This document shows positions 37,401 through 49,349 of a stretch of 64,000 bases of DNA, one piece after another. The first letter of the stretch is position 1; every line of letters starts with the position of its first letter. Origin of the DNA: Cephalopachus bancanus (taxonomy: Eukaryota > Chordata > Mammalia > Primates > Tarsiidae); contig JAPVLO010000619.1 in NCBI GenBank assembly GCA_027257055.1, positions 62,001 through 126,000 of the forward strand, given 5' to 3'. A program made the translations under genes and the position numbers. The notes beneath the pieces were generated by a model. The model worked only from the letters and a program-made list of their open reading frames with translations. It was not told where the DNA came from and made no database searches.

Positions 37401-37460
37401 TTTATCAGGTAGCATTGTGGTGAGAGGCTGCATTTGGCTTCAGTTAATTTGGTTTTGTTT
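34460..37460. other. Unassigned 3-kb stretch
   Basis: No gene recognised. The frames at 34784-35140, 35791-36120 and 36064-36291 show no motif. About 36000-36040 has short CTG-rich repetition. Confidence 0.4.
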
Positions 37461-37462
37461 TT

Positions 37463-37700
37463 GGTTTTTATTTTTGAGTAGGAGACTCACTTCGTTGCCC
37501 AGGTGATCTTTCTGCCTCAGCCTTCCAAGTAGCCAGAACTATAGGCATGCGCTACTATGCCTGGCTAATTTTTTATTTATTGTAGAGATGAAGTCTCATC
37601 AAATTGCCTGGGCTGATCTTGAACCCACAGTCTCAGGTAATCCACTCACCTCAGCCTCGCAAAGTGCTGTAATTACAGGCTGAGCCACTGAGTCTGGCTG
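37463..37700 (-). mobile_element. Alu element with internal deletion
   Basis: Reverse-strand Alu in which GTTGCCCAGG is joined directly to TGATCTTTCTGCCTCAGCC. Roughly 50 bases of the right arm are missing. Confidence 0.9.
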
Positions 37701-37734
37701 TGAATTTCTTTTGAAGATTCTTTCAGTGTGTTTG

Positions 37735-38054
37735 CCAATTTCATGATGAGAGATTTATGAGCACACCTGCCTACACCCTGTTGAGTTTTCAGTTTTTGAC
37801 CAAAAACAACATGACCCCCATGCCCCACCCTCTTTCATCACCCAATCTTGCCCCAAAACAACTTTTTTTCTGTTTCCCCAGCTGAGAAAAGTCCACAAAG
37901 GGAAACATTTAGCTGACATGAAAGAAGTGAAATGAAAAATTGGAGAAGCACTAAAAGGCATCAAAATTAATGAGTTCAAAATCCATTTTGAACAGTGGAA
38001 AAAGCATCTTGGTAGATGTGTGGCAACACATAAGGAGGACTTTGAAGGTGACTG
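37735..38054 (+). pseudogene. Mariner transposase C-terminal remnant (SETMAR-like family)
   Basis: Plus-strand frame with the order typical of mariner transposase C-termini: a remnant of the HPPYSPDLAP motif (near 37815), FFLFPQLRKVHKGKH (near 37865), and FEQWKKHLGRCVATHKEDFE (near 37990), then a stop at about 38052-38054. One internal stop lies near 37935. The part before the HxDNAxxH motif is missing or unrecognisable. I infer an old vertebrate mariner copy, different from the element at 10.2 kb. Confidence 0.72.
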
Positions 38055-38111
38055 AAGTTTAAACATGGAAGAATAAATACACAATTTTTCATGAGAAAAT
38101 TTCAAGTATGT

Positions 38112-38300
38112 TTATCTTTTTGAGAGATTTCCAACTGTCATCTGAAGTGGCTGTACTGACTGTACCATTCTGCGTTCCAAGCAATGAATGGACTTCCTGT
38201 TGTTCCACATCTTCACCAGCATTTGGCGTTATTTTCTGGATTTTGGTCATTCTAAGAAGTGTTTACTGTAGCCTAATTGTTGTCACAATAGAATGAAAGT
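38112..38300 (-). mobile_element. Old L1M 3' fragment
   Basis: CTGTTGTTCCACATCTTCACCAGCATTTGGCG and TTCTGGATTTTGGTCATTCTAA are the complement of an L1 ORF2 C-terminal region. Confidence 0.7.
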
Positions 38301-38304
38301 CAAA

Positions 38305-40428
38305 TAATGAGTGCTATTCAAAACATAGTACCTTATTTAATAATAAAAGCACAATAGAAAATTTATATGATAAAGTAAATAGGTGTGTAAAAAGGTTCCT
38401 GTAGCCTCTTCAATAGAACACTGTCAATCTTTCATTATATTGCATTTTTTCTGGTAGCATGGTCTGGGTGTGTTGGCATTATATTACAATCACACTGGAT
38501 ACAGGTTTTTTCCCATGAAATGCTGCAAAATAAGTCCTTCCTTTATCACTAAGTGACCTGCAAAAGTTCAAGTATTAGGCAGATCCTTGTATTCCAGGGA
38601 ATGGCCATGCCACATAAACTTGCCACATTCTCTTATCTACTCCTATCCTAATCGGTGATGCCTTTTATAAATAACTACATAAGCAGCTGCATGAAAACAA
38701 GTTAATTTCTGAATTTATTACCTTACGATAGATGTGCAGTGTTGGAACAGTATGAACATTTCTGAGTGTGCATATGTCTGTTTAATAAGATAACTCTGTG
38801 AAAGTTTCAGTGCATTCCAAAATCCTACACAAATTTATTCAGTGTGGCTTCTCCCTTCAGGCTCTCCTTTTTAATACTAATTCATTGGAATGTAACCACT
38901 TGTTTGTGCTGCTCAGTAAGCCTCTTTGAGTGAGCTCAAAGCTTATAGTTTTTGCTGGGAAGTTATTTTGGTCGATGCAAGAAGTGGTTTCAAAATGATC
39001 TGGGAGAGTTTTTTAATTCCCAGAAATTGTTGGATGCTCCAAAAAGGATGGGGGAGTGGTACAGGGGCTGTTGACATACAAAACCTCTCAGACCACAGTA
39101 TCATGCCCCCAGTTCCACCTCTCAGTGCTCAAGTCCTGCCCACCCAGAAACCTTGGCTGGCCTTCCCAGCTAGATGCCTGACGCTCATCCCCACAGTGCC
39201 ATCCATTCATCATCAGCAAGATGGGCCAGCAGCAACATGCTTCTGTCCTGGCCACTGTGTGTAGCATGGGTTACCATGTGTTGGGAGCCAGGATTGAGCT
39301 GGGGAATCAGACCATCGGGTCATGTCGGAAGCCTGGGATCCAAGTCAGGAAATGAGCTATGCAAGATCATGCACTCATAGTAGGGAAAGATCAATTCTTT
39401 CACAAGGCCTGATGGTTACAGAGAATAAAAGATGCTGCCTAGAGTTTAGAACACAGATTGGCACCTGGGAAGCCTGGCTCTTGGTTGAGCCTTAGTGTGA
39501 TTCTTCAGGCCTGACCACAGACATTGCAAAGGTTGTCCTGGGCAGATTTAACAGAGAAACTGCATCCCAAACAAAACTCAGTGCACAGCCTGTGCATGGC
39601 AGACTTGGAAGTGCTGCAGTCACAGACTGGTGCCCTGAGGTCAGTCACACTTCCAGCATACCCACCTTCCCAACACAGTGGTGCCCTCACCCCTAGGTCT
39701 CATTGTCTGAAGCCTTGGTCCACTTCCTCCAGGCACCTCTGCTGTGACCTACTTATGAAGGACAAGGAGGAAAACTTAAACACATTCTCCCTCTGGCTCA
39801 GTTCCAAGGCTTTCCCACTTCAAGCTCCTCCCCCACCCTCTCCCACTCTAGGGTCCATAAAACTGCTAGAGCCTTTTGTTCCAGGCTTCCCAAGAGTGAC
39901 AGGATCCCACATCTGTGTAGATCCACCAGGTTCTTGACCTGGGCACTATTCAGTGGGATAAAAGCAAATGGGGTAGTCAGCACTTCCCCATAAGTGATTC
40001 CAGATTTCCAGCCTTCAGGTTTAGCTTGTTGCTTCAACTGCCCCTCTGACACCTCTTTGCAACTCTGTATTTTATCTCACCTGAACCCTGACCAGACAAC
40101 TTTCCACCTCGGAGCTTCCTCCAAAGGTCACAGATTCTATAGGGAGTCTTACAGGAAGACTAGGGGAACTGGGGAAACCCTGAAGGCCCATGTGGGTGTG
40201 GCCTTTCCTTTCCTCTATCTTAAAATCTGCATCATGAGGACAAGACTTTTAAACAGGCATCTTTAGAGTACAGTTTGTTACAGTGAAATGGGGCATGATT
40301 GTGAACACCTTGGAGATAAACCTGCTGACGGAACACAATGTTGAAGAACACTGCTGTCTTAACTAATGACTTTGCTTTATAAGAAGACAGGGCCAAACTC
40401 CATAATCTCAGTGGTGTGCAAACTGGAG
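38305..40428. other. Unassigned 2-kb stretch
   Basis: No gene or repeat recognised. The 137-codon frame at 39524-39937 has no motif. Confidence 0.4.
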
Positions 40429-40432
40429 AAAT

Positions 40433-40690
40433 TTTTTTGAGTCAGGACCTCACCCTGTCACCCAGTCTGGAGTGCGGTATTATGCTCACAGCCATCGCAG
40501 CCTCCACCTGCTGGATTCAGGTGATCCTTCTGCCTCAGCCTTCCTAGTAGCTAGAACCAGAGGCATATGCTACCATGCCCATTTAATTTTTTAATTTATT
40601 ATAGAAACAGGTTTTGCCATGTTGTTCAGACTGCTCTTAAACCCCTGAGCTCAGGAAATCCTCTCACTTCTGTCTCCCAAAGTGCTGGGG
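40433..40690 (-). mobile_element. Alu element, old
   Basis: Reverse-strand Alu, with ACCCAGTCTGGAGTGCGG and TCCCAAAGTGCTGGGG. Confidence 0.9.
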
Positions 40691-40694
40691 GGAA

Positions 40695-41165
40695 TTTTTC
40701 TTTAAAAAATATTGTCATCTATTGTTTAAAATAAATATGACATTTAACAATGAGTGAGAAAGTAGCTAACAATGCTTTAAGGAAACAGATGACAAGGCAA
40801 TAGTGTTTTGCATATGTAAATATGAAACATTTTTAACCACATGTGATTTTGTTGCAAAAAATCATAGGTCAACTAAAAATTTTAAAAAGTAATGCTTCCT
40901 ATCTTTTTTTAAAACTTGAAAATATAATTTTAACCTGTTTTGAATTCATTTGTTAGCATATAAAATGCTACACTCTCCAATTAGCTTACAAAATCAAGTG
41001 GATAATATCAGTGAAGATGGGAAACTAATTATTATATCATCAAAATAATATGCATAATTGGTGAATGGGGTTGAAAGAAGGAGTGTGCTGATATTATTGT
41101 AAAATGTCTGCCAGGCACCTGGCCTCTGCGAAGCATGGTGTTCAACTATGACGACCATGGGTATT
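40695..41165. other. AT-rich stretch, nothing recognised
   Basis: No gene or named repeat. Confidence 0.4.
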
Positions 41166-41170
41166 TACTA

Positions 41171-42513
41171 CAGGCGTACTTGGAGATAATTTGGGTTTGG
41201 TTCTGACCACTACAGTAAAGTGAATATTGTAGTAGAGAGTGACACACACAAACTTTTTGGTTTCCACTTTAATACACTAGATATGCTCACACTATACTGT
41301 AGTCTATTAACTGTTCGATTATATCTAAAAAACAATGTATGCACCTTAGTTAAAAATAGTTTGTTGCTTAAAAATGCTAACAATCATCTGAGTCATCAGC
41401 AAGTTGCAATCCTTTTGTTGGCAGAGGGTCTTGTCTAATGTTGAGCTGATAATTGTTCAGGTGGTGATTGTTGAAGGGTGGGAATTATAGCAATTTCTTT
41501 AAATAAAACAAAGAATTTAGTCACATCAATTAACCTTTTCTTTCATGAGCAATTTCTCTGTTGTATGAGATGCCATTTAATAGCATTTACCCACATTAGA
41601 ACTTTTTCCAACATTGGAGTAAATCCTATCAACACCTGTTGCTGCTTTGTTATTTAAGTCTATGGCATACTCTAAATACTGTTATTTTTTCGATAATATA
41701 CACAACATATTCACCCAGAGTAGATTCCATCTCAAGAAACCACTTTCTTTTCTCATCCATGAGAAGTAATCCTCATCTGTTCAAGTTTTGCCATGAGATT
41801 GAAGCAATTTAATTCCATCTTCAGGCACCACTTCTAATTCTAACTCTCTTGCTATTCCCACTACCTTTACAGTCTCCCTCTCCATTGAAGTCTGGAGCCA
41901 GCCTAAGTCATTCTTGAGGGTTGGAATCAACTTCTTCCAAACTTCTGTTAATATTGTTATTTTGACCTCCTTCCATGAATCATGAATTTTCTTAATGACA
42001 TCTTGAACAATGAGTTACTTCCAGAAGCTTTTCAATTTACTTTGCCTGGATCCATCAGAGTAATCATTATGGCATCTATAGCTAAAATCTTAATTATTTA
42101 TACCTTTGATTTAAAGTGAAAGACATGGGACTTTTTCATTTGCCTGAACTCTTCCAGGTCATTGTAGTGTTATCAAGTGGCCTAATTTCAATATTGTTGC
42201 ATCTCATGGAGCAGGTAGAAGGAGAAATATGGAGGAACAGCTGGTCAATAGAGAAGTCAGATCACACACATGAACCCCAAATCATGGCAATAGTAACATC
42301 AGAGATCACTGATCACATATCAACATAGCAGATACAACAATAATAAAGGAAATGTGAAATATTGTGAGATTACCAAATATGACACAGGGACATGAAGTGA
42401 CACATGTTGTGGAAAATACAGCACAGATATACTTGCTTGAGTCAATGTTGCCACAAATCTTTCATCTGTAAAACATGTAATAGCAATAAAGCACAGTAAA
42501 ATGAAGTATGGTA
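41171..42513 (-). mobile_element. Tigger-type DNA transposon, internally deleted
   Basis: Terminal inverted repeats CAGGCGTACTTGGAG (41171) and AATGAAGTATG (near 42500, for the usual AACGAGGTATGCCTG) define the ends. The interior follows the Tigger1/Tigger2 order (AGTAGATTCCATCTCAAGAAAC, TTGGAATCAACTTCTTCCAAAC). It jumps at about 42085-42110 from a central region to the sequence next to the transposase start. The element is 1.34 kb instead of about 2.4 kb. The transposase, encoded on the minus strand, is not intact. Confidence 0.88.
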
Positions 42514-42519
42514 AAGACA

Positions 42520-43430
42520 ATTGCAATAAAAAGTTTCCATGAACCTGCTGTGGTAAGCAAAATGTTGCCCTCAACTTGCTGCACACAGAGTCCCCAGGCA
42601 CAGCAACATTCAGGTGCAAGGGGGCAGTGCTGTGACATTGGGCAGGGCAGTTTTAGAGGCTTTTTAGGGTCATGCAGATACTGTCAAGGTATCAGGTATG
42701 TAATGGGAGTGACAGGCTTCCCCAGGGTAATTTTATGCCAATGATATTACAATGAAGGCAAAAGCAGGTCATGATCATCTTGCAACAACCCTGGCTACTG
42801 ATGCACATGCTATTGGTGCTCTTTAAACCAGTTCCTGCCAACTCCCGATAACAAGCATCCTAGAGAGATGGACTACTATGTTGCATATGTATCTGAAAAG
42901 AATCTAGCAGTCAGGGAGTGTAAAGTTATTCTATAGCCAGGCCCCCTTGCTTGCATGTGTGGTTTTGCAACAGTTGTTGCAGCCATTAACTGGCTTGGAA
43001 CTTTCCCACAGTTCTGAAATTTTCCTAGTCTAATTCTAATCTAACCTGCCTACTCTATCAAAGCTAGGTCATATGTTACTATGAACCTGGGAAGATGATA
43101 CAGCACTATGCACTAATGCAAACAGATAAGTGAACACAGGTTCAAGCTGCAGAAGACACCAGTCAGGACAGGAGAGGAGTTGGCAAGAGCCTCAGAACAA
43201 TGGCTTGTCCCCAGGGAGTGTTGTCCTGAGCAGAGTTTAGAAGATGAAAAGGCACTCAATACACTGTGTCAACTGATAAATTATTATAACTTACTTTCCC
43301 CAATGAACTTCAGAGAATCCTTTAGTTGAGTAAATAAACGGTGAAATAAGATATATCCAGCCAAAGAAGGCTTCTAAGCCAGCTAAGAGACAAAGGTAGA
43401 TGTGCTATCCCATAAAGATTACTTATAAAA
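42520..43430. other. Unassigned stretch, includes the broken 3' side of the ERV
   Basis: No 3' LTR and no recognisable env is present left of the pol end, so the ERV is truncated somewhere near 43.3-43.45 kb. The rest is unrecognised. Confidence 0.45.
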
Positions 43431-43455
43431 GTGAATATTTTAAGTAAAACAGTAA

Positions 43456-44560
43456 CTAACCATGTGCCCCCCTGAAAGACAGCATGTGGAGTGGAGGCAG
43501 AGCAGCTACCTGCTGGGAGTGTGAGATGGGAAACCATGGGGTGACCTGATGACAGCCTGTGATGAGTTTTGTGGCCGTGGGAGTCGATAAAATTACCTGA
43601 AGAGGTTCGGACCACTTTGGGTTTAAAAGAGACTGTGTTTCTGGGTCAAAGAGATAGACCCACTGTCCAGGGAGGAGGAGAGGTGGGATTTGACTACTGG
43701 GTGAAACAGGTAAGAGGAGATTTTGATATTCCCAAATGTGGGAACGAATGAAAGACAAGAGGGGGTAAGGCATATGAGTGGGTGTCAGAGGGGTTGAGGT
43801 GGGGACTCCTGGAGGCAGCGCTGGATGGCCATACATTACTTCAAAAGGTGAGAGTTGGGACGATTTTTTTGGGAGAACTCATAAGCGGAAGAGGGCCAAC
43901 GGAAGGAGGGTGACCCAGTTTTGATGTAGTTTGAGGGATAGTATAGTGAGGATGTCTTTAAGGGTTCGATTGGTTTTCTCTATCTTTCCAGATGACTGTG
44001 GGTGGTATGGGATGTGGAAATGCCAATCAATGTGAAGATCAGTTGTTAGAGACTGTACCACCCATGAAGTGAATTCGGGCCCATTGTCAGATTGCAGGGA
44101 CATGGGGACACCAGACCTGGGAATGACATGGCTAGCAAGGATAGTCCCTACTGTTGCCACTCATTTATTTGAGGTTGGAAATGCTTCTGCCCACCCAGAA
44201 AAGGTGTCCATGAAGACAAGGAGGTAATTTAGGTTGCGTACTGGGGGCATGACCGTGAAGTTGACCTGCCAGTCCGCTCCTTGGAGTTGTCCCCAAGCTT
44301 GATGGGTAGGAAAGTTTCCTGGTTTTAGAGGGGTATTGGGGTTGGTTTGCTGGCAGATGGAACATTGTGAGGTAATGCTTTTTATGAGTTCCTTATGTTG
44401 GGAAGTGAGAGTGTAAAAGTTTGTTAGGAAAGACGTCAATGCAGAAGGATTGGTGTGAAAGATTGAGTGTAGGTATGGGATAAGGTCTGTAATGGAGGGG
44501 GAGGTTGAGGATGGTGAATTAGTGGGGAGTGTGTGGTCTGGGTCAGGGCGAGCAACAGCA
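43456..44560 (-). pseudogene. ERV integrase (pol C-terminus)
   Basis: Integrase joins viral DNA into host DNA. The N-terminal zinc-site cysteines are visible as CSIC at about 44353-44364. The catalytic core shows VFMDTFSGWAEAFP, SDNGPEF and SSGKIEKTNRTLK. The first catalytic aspartate is replaced by asparagine in QVNFT (codon 44260-44262); the second Asp and the Glu remain. A TAA at about 44161-44163 splits the core into two frames, and another stop and frame change lie near 43850. The C-terminal domain follows at 43836-43456. The protein would be inactive. Confidence 0.88.
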
Positions 44561-44599
44561 GCCAAGGTAGGAACAGATGTTAAAGCTGCTTGTCGGGCC

Positions 44600-45432
44600 G
44601 CATTGTCTGCCCTGGAGTTTCCCTGAGTGATGGGTGAGGAGTCAGGCTGGTGAGACTTACAGTGGGAAATGCCAATTTTAGTGGGAAGTAAGGAGGCAGC
44701 AAGGAGATCAGAAATTAGTTTAGCATTAACCATTGCTGATCCCTTGGTGGTAAATAGTCCCTTTCCTTCCAAATGGCTGAGTGGGAGATGAGAATATGGA
44801 AAACACATTTGGAATCAGTATAAAGAGAAATAGAGTGTCCAACCGCTAGCTAAAACGCCCAAGTGGCAGCTATAAGTTCTGCCCGTTGGTTAGTGGTGCC
44901 TGGCGGGAGAGGCTTTGCTTCAATGACATGTGTAATAGAGGTGATGGTGTATCCTGCAACCTGGGACCCATTGCGTAGGAAGGAGCTGCCATCAGTGAAC
45001 CAGATAGGGGGAGGGCAAAGGGCCTTCCTGGATGTGAACTGGGCAAGGGAGGAGAGCCTCAACAGTCTCTACGCAGTCATGGGTTAGTGGGGCTGTGGAA
45101 GAAGGGAGCAACGTGGCTGGGTTTAGGGGTGCACAAGTTTGAAAGGATATGGAGAGATTCTGCAAAAAGAAGACAAGGAGCAATAGGACTCGACCGGGAG
45201 GCAGCGTTTGAAGGCCTTTGTAGCTTGGGAGGTGCTGTTGATGGTGGGGGGAGGTTACGGTAATAGGGGCCCTGAAGGTGAGTTTTTTGGATTCACACAC
45301 CAACATGTGGGTGGCAGGCAGTGCTCGCAGACATGGGGCCCAGCCCTGGATGGTGTGGTCTAACTGTTTTGAGAGATAGGCCACTAGGGCAAACGTTTGT
45401 CCACAAAGTTGTCCCAGGACTCCCAAGGCCAC
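44600..45432 (-). pseudogene. ERV RNase H / connection domain
   Basis: RNase H degrades RNA in RNA/DNA hybrids. The phrase WFTDGSSFLRNG in the 45062-44850 frame carries the first catalytic Asp, and NQRAELIA carries the catalytic Glu. The downstream piece GISHCKSHQPD and NSRADNAARQA is in the 44808-44161 frame and carries the last Asp. Two frame breaks separate these segments. The 45432-44992 frame covers the RT-RNase H connection in a shifted frame. Confidence 0.85.
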
Positions 45433-45465
45433 CCCCTTATTTTTGTGGACATATAGGATGAAAGG

Positions 45466-46524
45466 TCAGTGTACATCTGGCAGATGAAGAGTGGGGGCCC
45501 TCAGGAGTGCCTGCTGGAGGGCAACAGAGGGTTGTTTAATTGAGGAGGGTGTTAGGAGTAGCTCATTGGGGTCTCCCTTTATGAGAGTATAGAGTAGCTT
45601 CGTGAGTAAGGCAAAGTTGGGAATCCACGCCCAAAAGTATCCCTCGAGCCCCCCAAATGATTGAATTTCCTGCTTAGTTTTAGGTATATGTAGGGATTTA
45701 ATTAGGGCCTTCCGATCTGTCATTATAGCCTTCTGTTGGTGTGAGACGGCTACCCCTAGATATGTGACTTGTGTGACAGACAGTTGGGCCTTTTGAGGTG
45801 ATACCCGATATCCTTTCTCCACTAGAAAGTTAAGGGTTAGTGCAGTGTCTGTTCAAGAATCAGCTAGGGAAGGGCTACACAGGAGGAGGTCGTCTACATA
45901 TTGAATAAGGGTGGATTTGGTAAGTAAGAGAGACTTAAGATCTGCTGCTAAGGTTTGACCGAACAGGTGGGGGCTATCTTGAAAGCCTTGTGGTAGGACT
46001 GTCCAAGTGAGTTGTTGTGAGTGGTGAGATATTGGATCAGTCCAGGTGAACACGAAAATGTTTTGTGAATCTGCTGTCAGGGGGACGGTAAAGAATGCAT
46101 CTTTAAGGTCAAGAACCGAGAAGTGAGTAGTGGTTGGAGGAATTGAAGATAAGATGGTATAGGGATTAGGAACTAGCAGGTGGATGGGGATGACAGCTGC
46201 ATTAATGAGTCTTAGATCCTGCACTAAGTGGTAATTGCCATTTGGCTTTTGTACCGCTAAAATGGGGATATTGAATGGGGAGTTAGTGGGGCGCAGATAT
46301 CCCTTTTGTAGCAAAGAATTAATGACAGGTTGGAGTCCTAGAAGACTGGAGGTAGGAAGAGAGTATTGTGGCTGATTAGGATGTGCGAAAGGATTTTTAA
46401 GTTGAATACGGACTGGGGGGCAGTGTGCTAGGGAAGAGGAGTCTATGTCCCATACTTGAGGATTCACTATCGCAGAGGGCAAAGGGGGAAGTGAGTCATA
46501 ATTATCGGCAGTTAGAAGGGCCAA
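45466..46524 (-). pseudogene. ERV reverse transcriptase
   Basis: Reverse transcriptase copies viral RNA to DNA. The frame 46524-45853 contains the fingers and palm in order: SPFNIPILAVQKPNG, RLINAAVIP, FSVLDLKDAFFTVPL, LPQGFQDSPHLFGQ and the intact catalytic YVDD at 45889-45900. A TGA just after the catalytic site (near 45853) stops the frame. The thumb continues in 45822-45466 with SPQKAQLSVTQVTYLG and KTKQEIQSFGGLEGYFWAWIP. Confidence 0.93.
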
Positions 46525-46529
46525 GAATG

Positions 46530-46870
46530 GGATTGTAGGGAAGGGTTGCAGAGGGCCACACTTGGGTTAAAGGTGATGAATGCCTGAAACTTGGCTAAAA
46601 TGTCTCTGCCCATAAGAGGCACAGGGCACTGAGGCATTACCAAAAAGGAATGAGTGAAGGGGACATTTACAAAGATGCATGTAACTGTAGGAGTTATGCA
46701 TGGAAGGATGAATTGGCCCCCTACTCTGACTATAGGGGACTTAGATGGGAAAGTCGGGCCCCAAAATTCTTGAATGACAGAAAGGGTGGCTCTGGTAACC
46801 AGGAGAAAGTGGATGGGGTGCCTGTCAATGGTTATAGTGACCCTGGGTTCCCAATGATTTGAGATTAGTG
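46530..46870 (-). pseudogene. ERV protease, active site lost
   Basis: A retroviral aspartic protease matures Gag and Pol. The expected active-site triad Asp-Thr-Gly is read here as Val-Thr-Arg (codons 46791-46799, in LLVTRATLSV). The downstream GRDILAKF-type motif is present near 46600. Losing the catalytic Asp abolishes the activity. Confidence 0.75.
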
Positions 46871-46899
46871 TCGGGCAGGGAGACCCTGGGTCCCATCAG

Positions 46900-48511
46900 T
46901 CTAAAGTCGCTGCCATGCCCAACAAATCTAGAGCGGGATGGGGGGTTGACCTGGTCCCTCCTTGGGGACTGGGGCAGTCCACTGCCCAGTGTCCCGCCTG
47001 TCCACATCTAGGACATGGTTTTTGGGGTACTCTGGGGTTGGAGCACCCTTGTGCTCAGTGCCCTGACTGCCCACACTTGAAGCAGGGTCCTGGTGGTTGT
47101 CATTGGTTTCAGGCATTGCCACCACCCTGGGTGATACCGGAGGTGACCCTGTTGCCATGGAGGGCCTGGGCCAGCTTTTGATATTTGTGTTTATTTACCT
47201 TCTCATCCCGGTTATGGAACACTTTAAAGGCTGCTGTGAGAACATCATGTTGGGGAGTGAGGGGGCCTCGGTTGAGTTTTTTTAGTTTTGGCCTAATGTC
47301 TGGATAGCTTTGGGAGAAAAAATATGTCATTAGGAGTTGTTGGCCATCAGGGGTTTTGGGGTCTATGTTAGTAAATTGTTGGAGCACCCTGGTGAGCCGG
47401 CTGAGGAAGTTGGAGGGGTTTTACTCTTTTTCCTGAATGACTTCCTGGAGTTTTTCAAAGTTAACTATCTTTTGTGTGGCCCTGAGCAACCCGGAAAGGA
47501 GGCAAGTAGAAAAACGGTCCCTAGCTTCAATGCCAGCAGGGGAGCTGTAATCCCAGCCTGGGTCTTGGTCTGGGACTGCTGTCACCCCAAGAGGGTAAGC
47601 GGGGGTGGTTTGATGAATTTCATCTGCATATGTTCTAGCCTGTTCCCAAACCCTTCTACGTTCTTCTGGAAGTAGGGTGTTGGAGAGGATAAGATAGATA
47701 TCATGAAAAGTGAGGCTATAGGACTGGATGAGGTATTGAAGCTCTTTAATGTAGGTGGCAGGGTTAGTTTTGTAAGATCTGAGATGTTTTTCTACTTGTG
47801 AGAGGTCTGATATAGAAAAAGGGACATGTACCCGACCCATGCCTTCCGTGCCCGCCACCTCATGAAGGGGGCCTAGGAGAGTTGGCATGGCCTTGGATCG
47901 GGTTACAGGAGGAGTTGTTGGAAGAGGAGGGTATAAGGATCGAGCTGCCGGAGTGGAGGGGGACGGGGCCGAAGAGGGGGGTGGGGGCGGGGGAGCCTGA
48001 GGCTGTTGAGGCTGCCTGTAAGGGGGGGCTCGTGTGCAGGATCAAAATCTGAGATGGAGGAGGAGGTAGCAGGGCTGGGACTTACAGTGTCTGCAGTGGG
48101 GAGAGGGGAGTTTTGGAGAGGAGGCTGAAGTGTGCGTAGAACAGTGGGAGAAGGAGAAGTTGTAGAAGAGGTGGCAGATGCTAGAATGAGTGGAGGGTAG
48201 AGATTAGAGGGATTGCAATTGAGGCAGAGGCAGGGATGTTCACAGAGGAGGGAAAAGGACTGAACATAGGGAATCTCTACCCACCATTTTGAACGCTCAC
48301 AGAAATTATATAAGTCCCAAATAATATCAGGATTGAGGGACTCCTGGGGGGGCCACTGATTTTGGTTGTCTAAGGGATATGTTGGCCAGTCTTGGGTGCA
48401 GAAATTAATTAGGTGTTTGGGTTTGATATCAGAGGAAAGAGAAAGTGTAGTGAGATTGTTTAAGAGGCATTTAAGAGGGGAATCGGCCAGCAGGGATGAC
48501 GAGCCTCCCAT
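46900..48511 (-). pseudogene. ERV gag (matrix, capsid, nucleocapsid)
   Basis: The start at 48511 gives MGGSSS, a myristoylation-type N-terminus. Matrix and a long proline-rich linker run to 47903. Capsid follows in 47888-47421 (HLRSYKTNPATYIKELQYL, LPEERRRVWEQARTYADE) and 47387-47109. There are frame breaks near 47900 and between 47421 and 47387. Two nucleocapsid zinc knuckles follow. The one at 47043-47084 (CFKCGQSGH) has a stop before its last Cys. The one at 46974-47015 (CPRCGQAGHWAVDC) is intact. Gag forms the virus particle core. Confidence 0.9.
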
Positions 48512-48519
48512 GATCAGAC

Positions 48520-49278
48520 AGGTAGACTAAACAGGGCATCCCCCAAAGAGTCAGCTGTCCGAGAAGTGTGGCTGTGGAAAAGCCTGTCATCACAGGGGTT
48601 TGGCACAACCAGAGTCCTCCTGGAGAACCAAAGGGGCCAAGGCACCTAGCGCAAGTATTTTTGAACCAGAGCGAAAGTACTTGACTGGGTGGCAGGTGGC
48701 AGCAAGGTTGAGATTCCTGCCGGTCAAATAGGGCTTACTGTGGGGCAGCAAACATGGAGCCCCCGAGGCTCTCTGCTACCTGACAGATATATGAGTCCTT
48801 CAAAATCCACTGTGGGCCAGCAGATGTGGGACCCCTGTGGCCCGACAGCCATGGGATTCCTTAGGGAGGGGGGAAAAGAGAGAGAGAGTTTTATGGGAGC
48901 CGCTATGGGTTAGCAGACGTGGGAACCCTGGGGCCCGCTGCAGCCCAGAAGCCATGGGAGTTTTAAAGTTCAAGAGATGAAAGAGAAGAGAAAGCCTTTA
49001 GGGTCCGCTGTGGCCATGAAGGTCGAGGCGGGGTGCGTTCCCCCTCGCCCTGGAGCTGGAGGGGCTGCCGGATGATCAAAGGTCAGTTCCCCCTGGTGAT
49101 CCTGGGCAAGTTTCAGGCTTCCATGTCTGGGGAGCTCACCTATCCAACGGTCGCTGGTGGATGCAGTTCACGTGTTCAAAATGGTGGGGAAGGTCTGGAA
49201 GGGCTGGAGTGGCCACTGGCACCGGGCTGGGGATCCCACCTATGGAAAAACACCCGCACAAAGGCGACAGAGCACCCA
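48520..49278 (-). other. ERV leader with imperfect tandem repeats
   Basis: The untranslated leader between primer site and gag. Around 48735-48960 it has about three diverged copies of a unit of roughly 100 bases, each with a GGG(C/T)(C/T)AGCAGA(T/C)GTGGGA-like core on the plus strand and, in two copies, AGCCATGGGA. Confidence 0.6.
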
Positions 49279-49296
49279 ATCTGAGTCAAGGCACCA
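49279..49296 (-). promoter_or_regulatory. ERV primer-binding site for tRNA-His
   Basis: Minus-strand TGGTGCCTTGACTCAGAT matches the tRNA-His 3' end complement (TGGTGCCGTGACTCGGAT) at 16 of 18 bases. It is followed by TGGG. Confidence 0.87.
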
Positions 49297-49349
49297 ATAA
49301 AAGAATTTCGGCGCCAGTAATGACTCCACACCTGGCCAGGACCAAGGGA

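Noticed and set aside
39524..39937. 137-codon plus-strand frame in GC-richer sequence
   Set aside because: No recognisable domain, no splice-supported neighbours and an overlapping minus-strand frame of similar quality.
43322..43615. 97-codon minus-strand frame at the ERV 3' side as an env start
   Set aside because: It overlaps the integrase C-terminus in another frame and has no envelope motif. More likely it reads past the break point.
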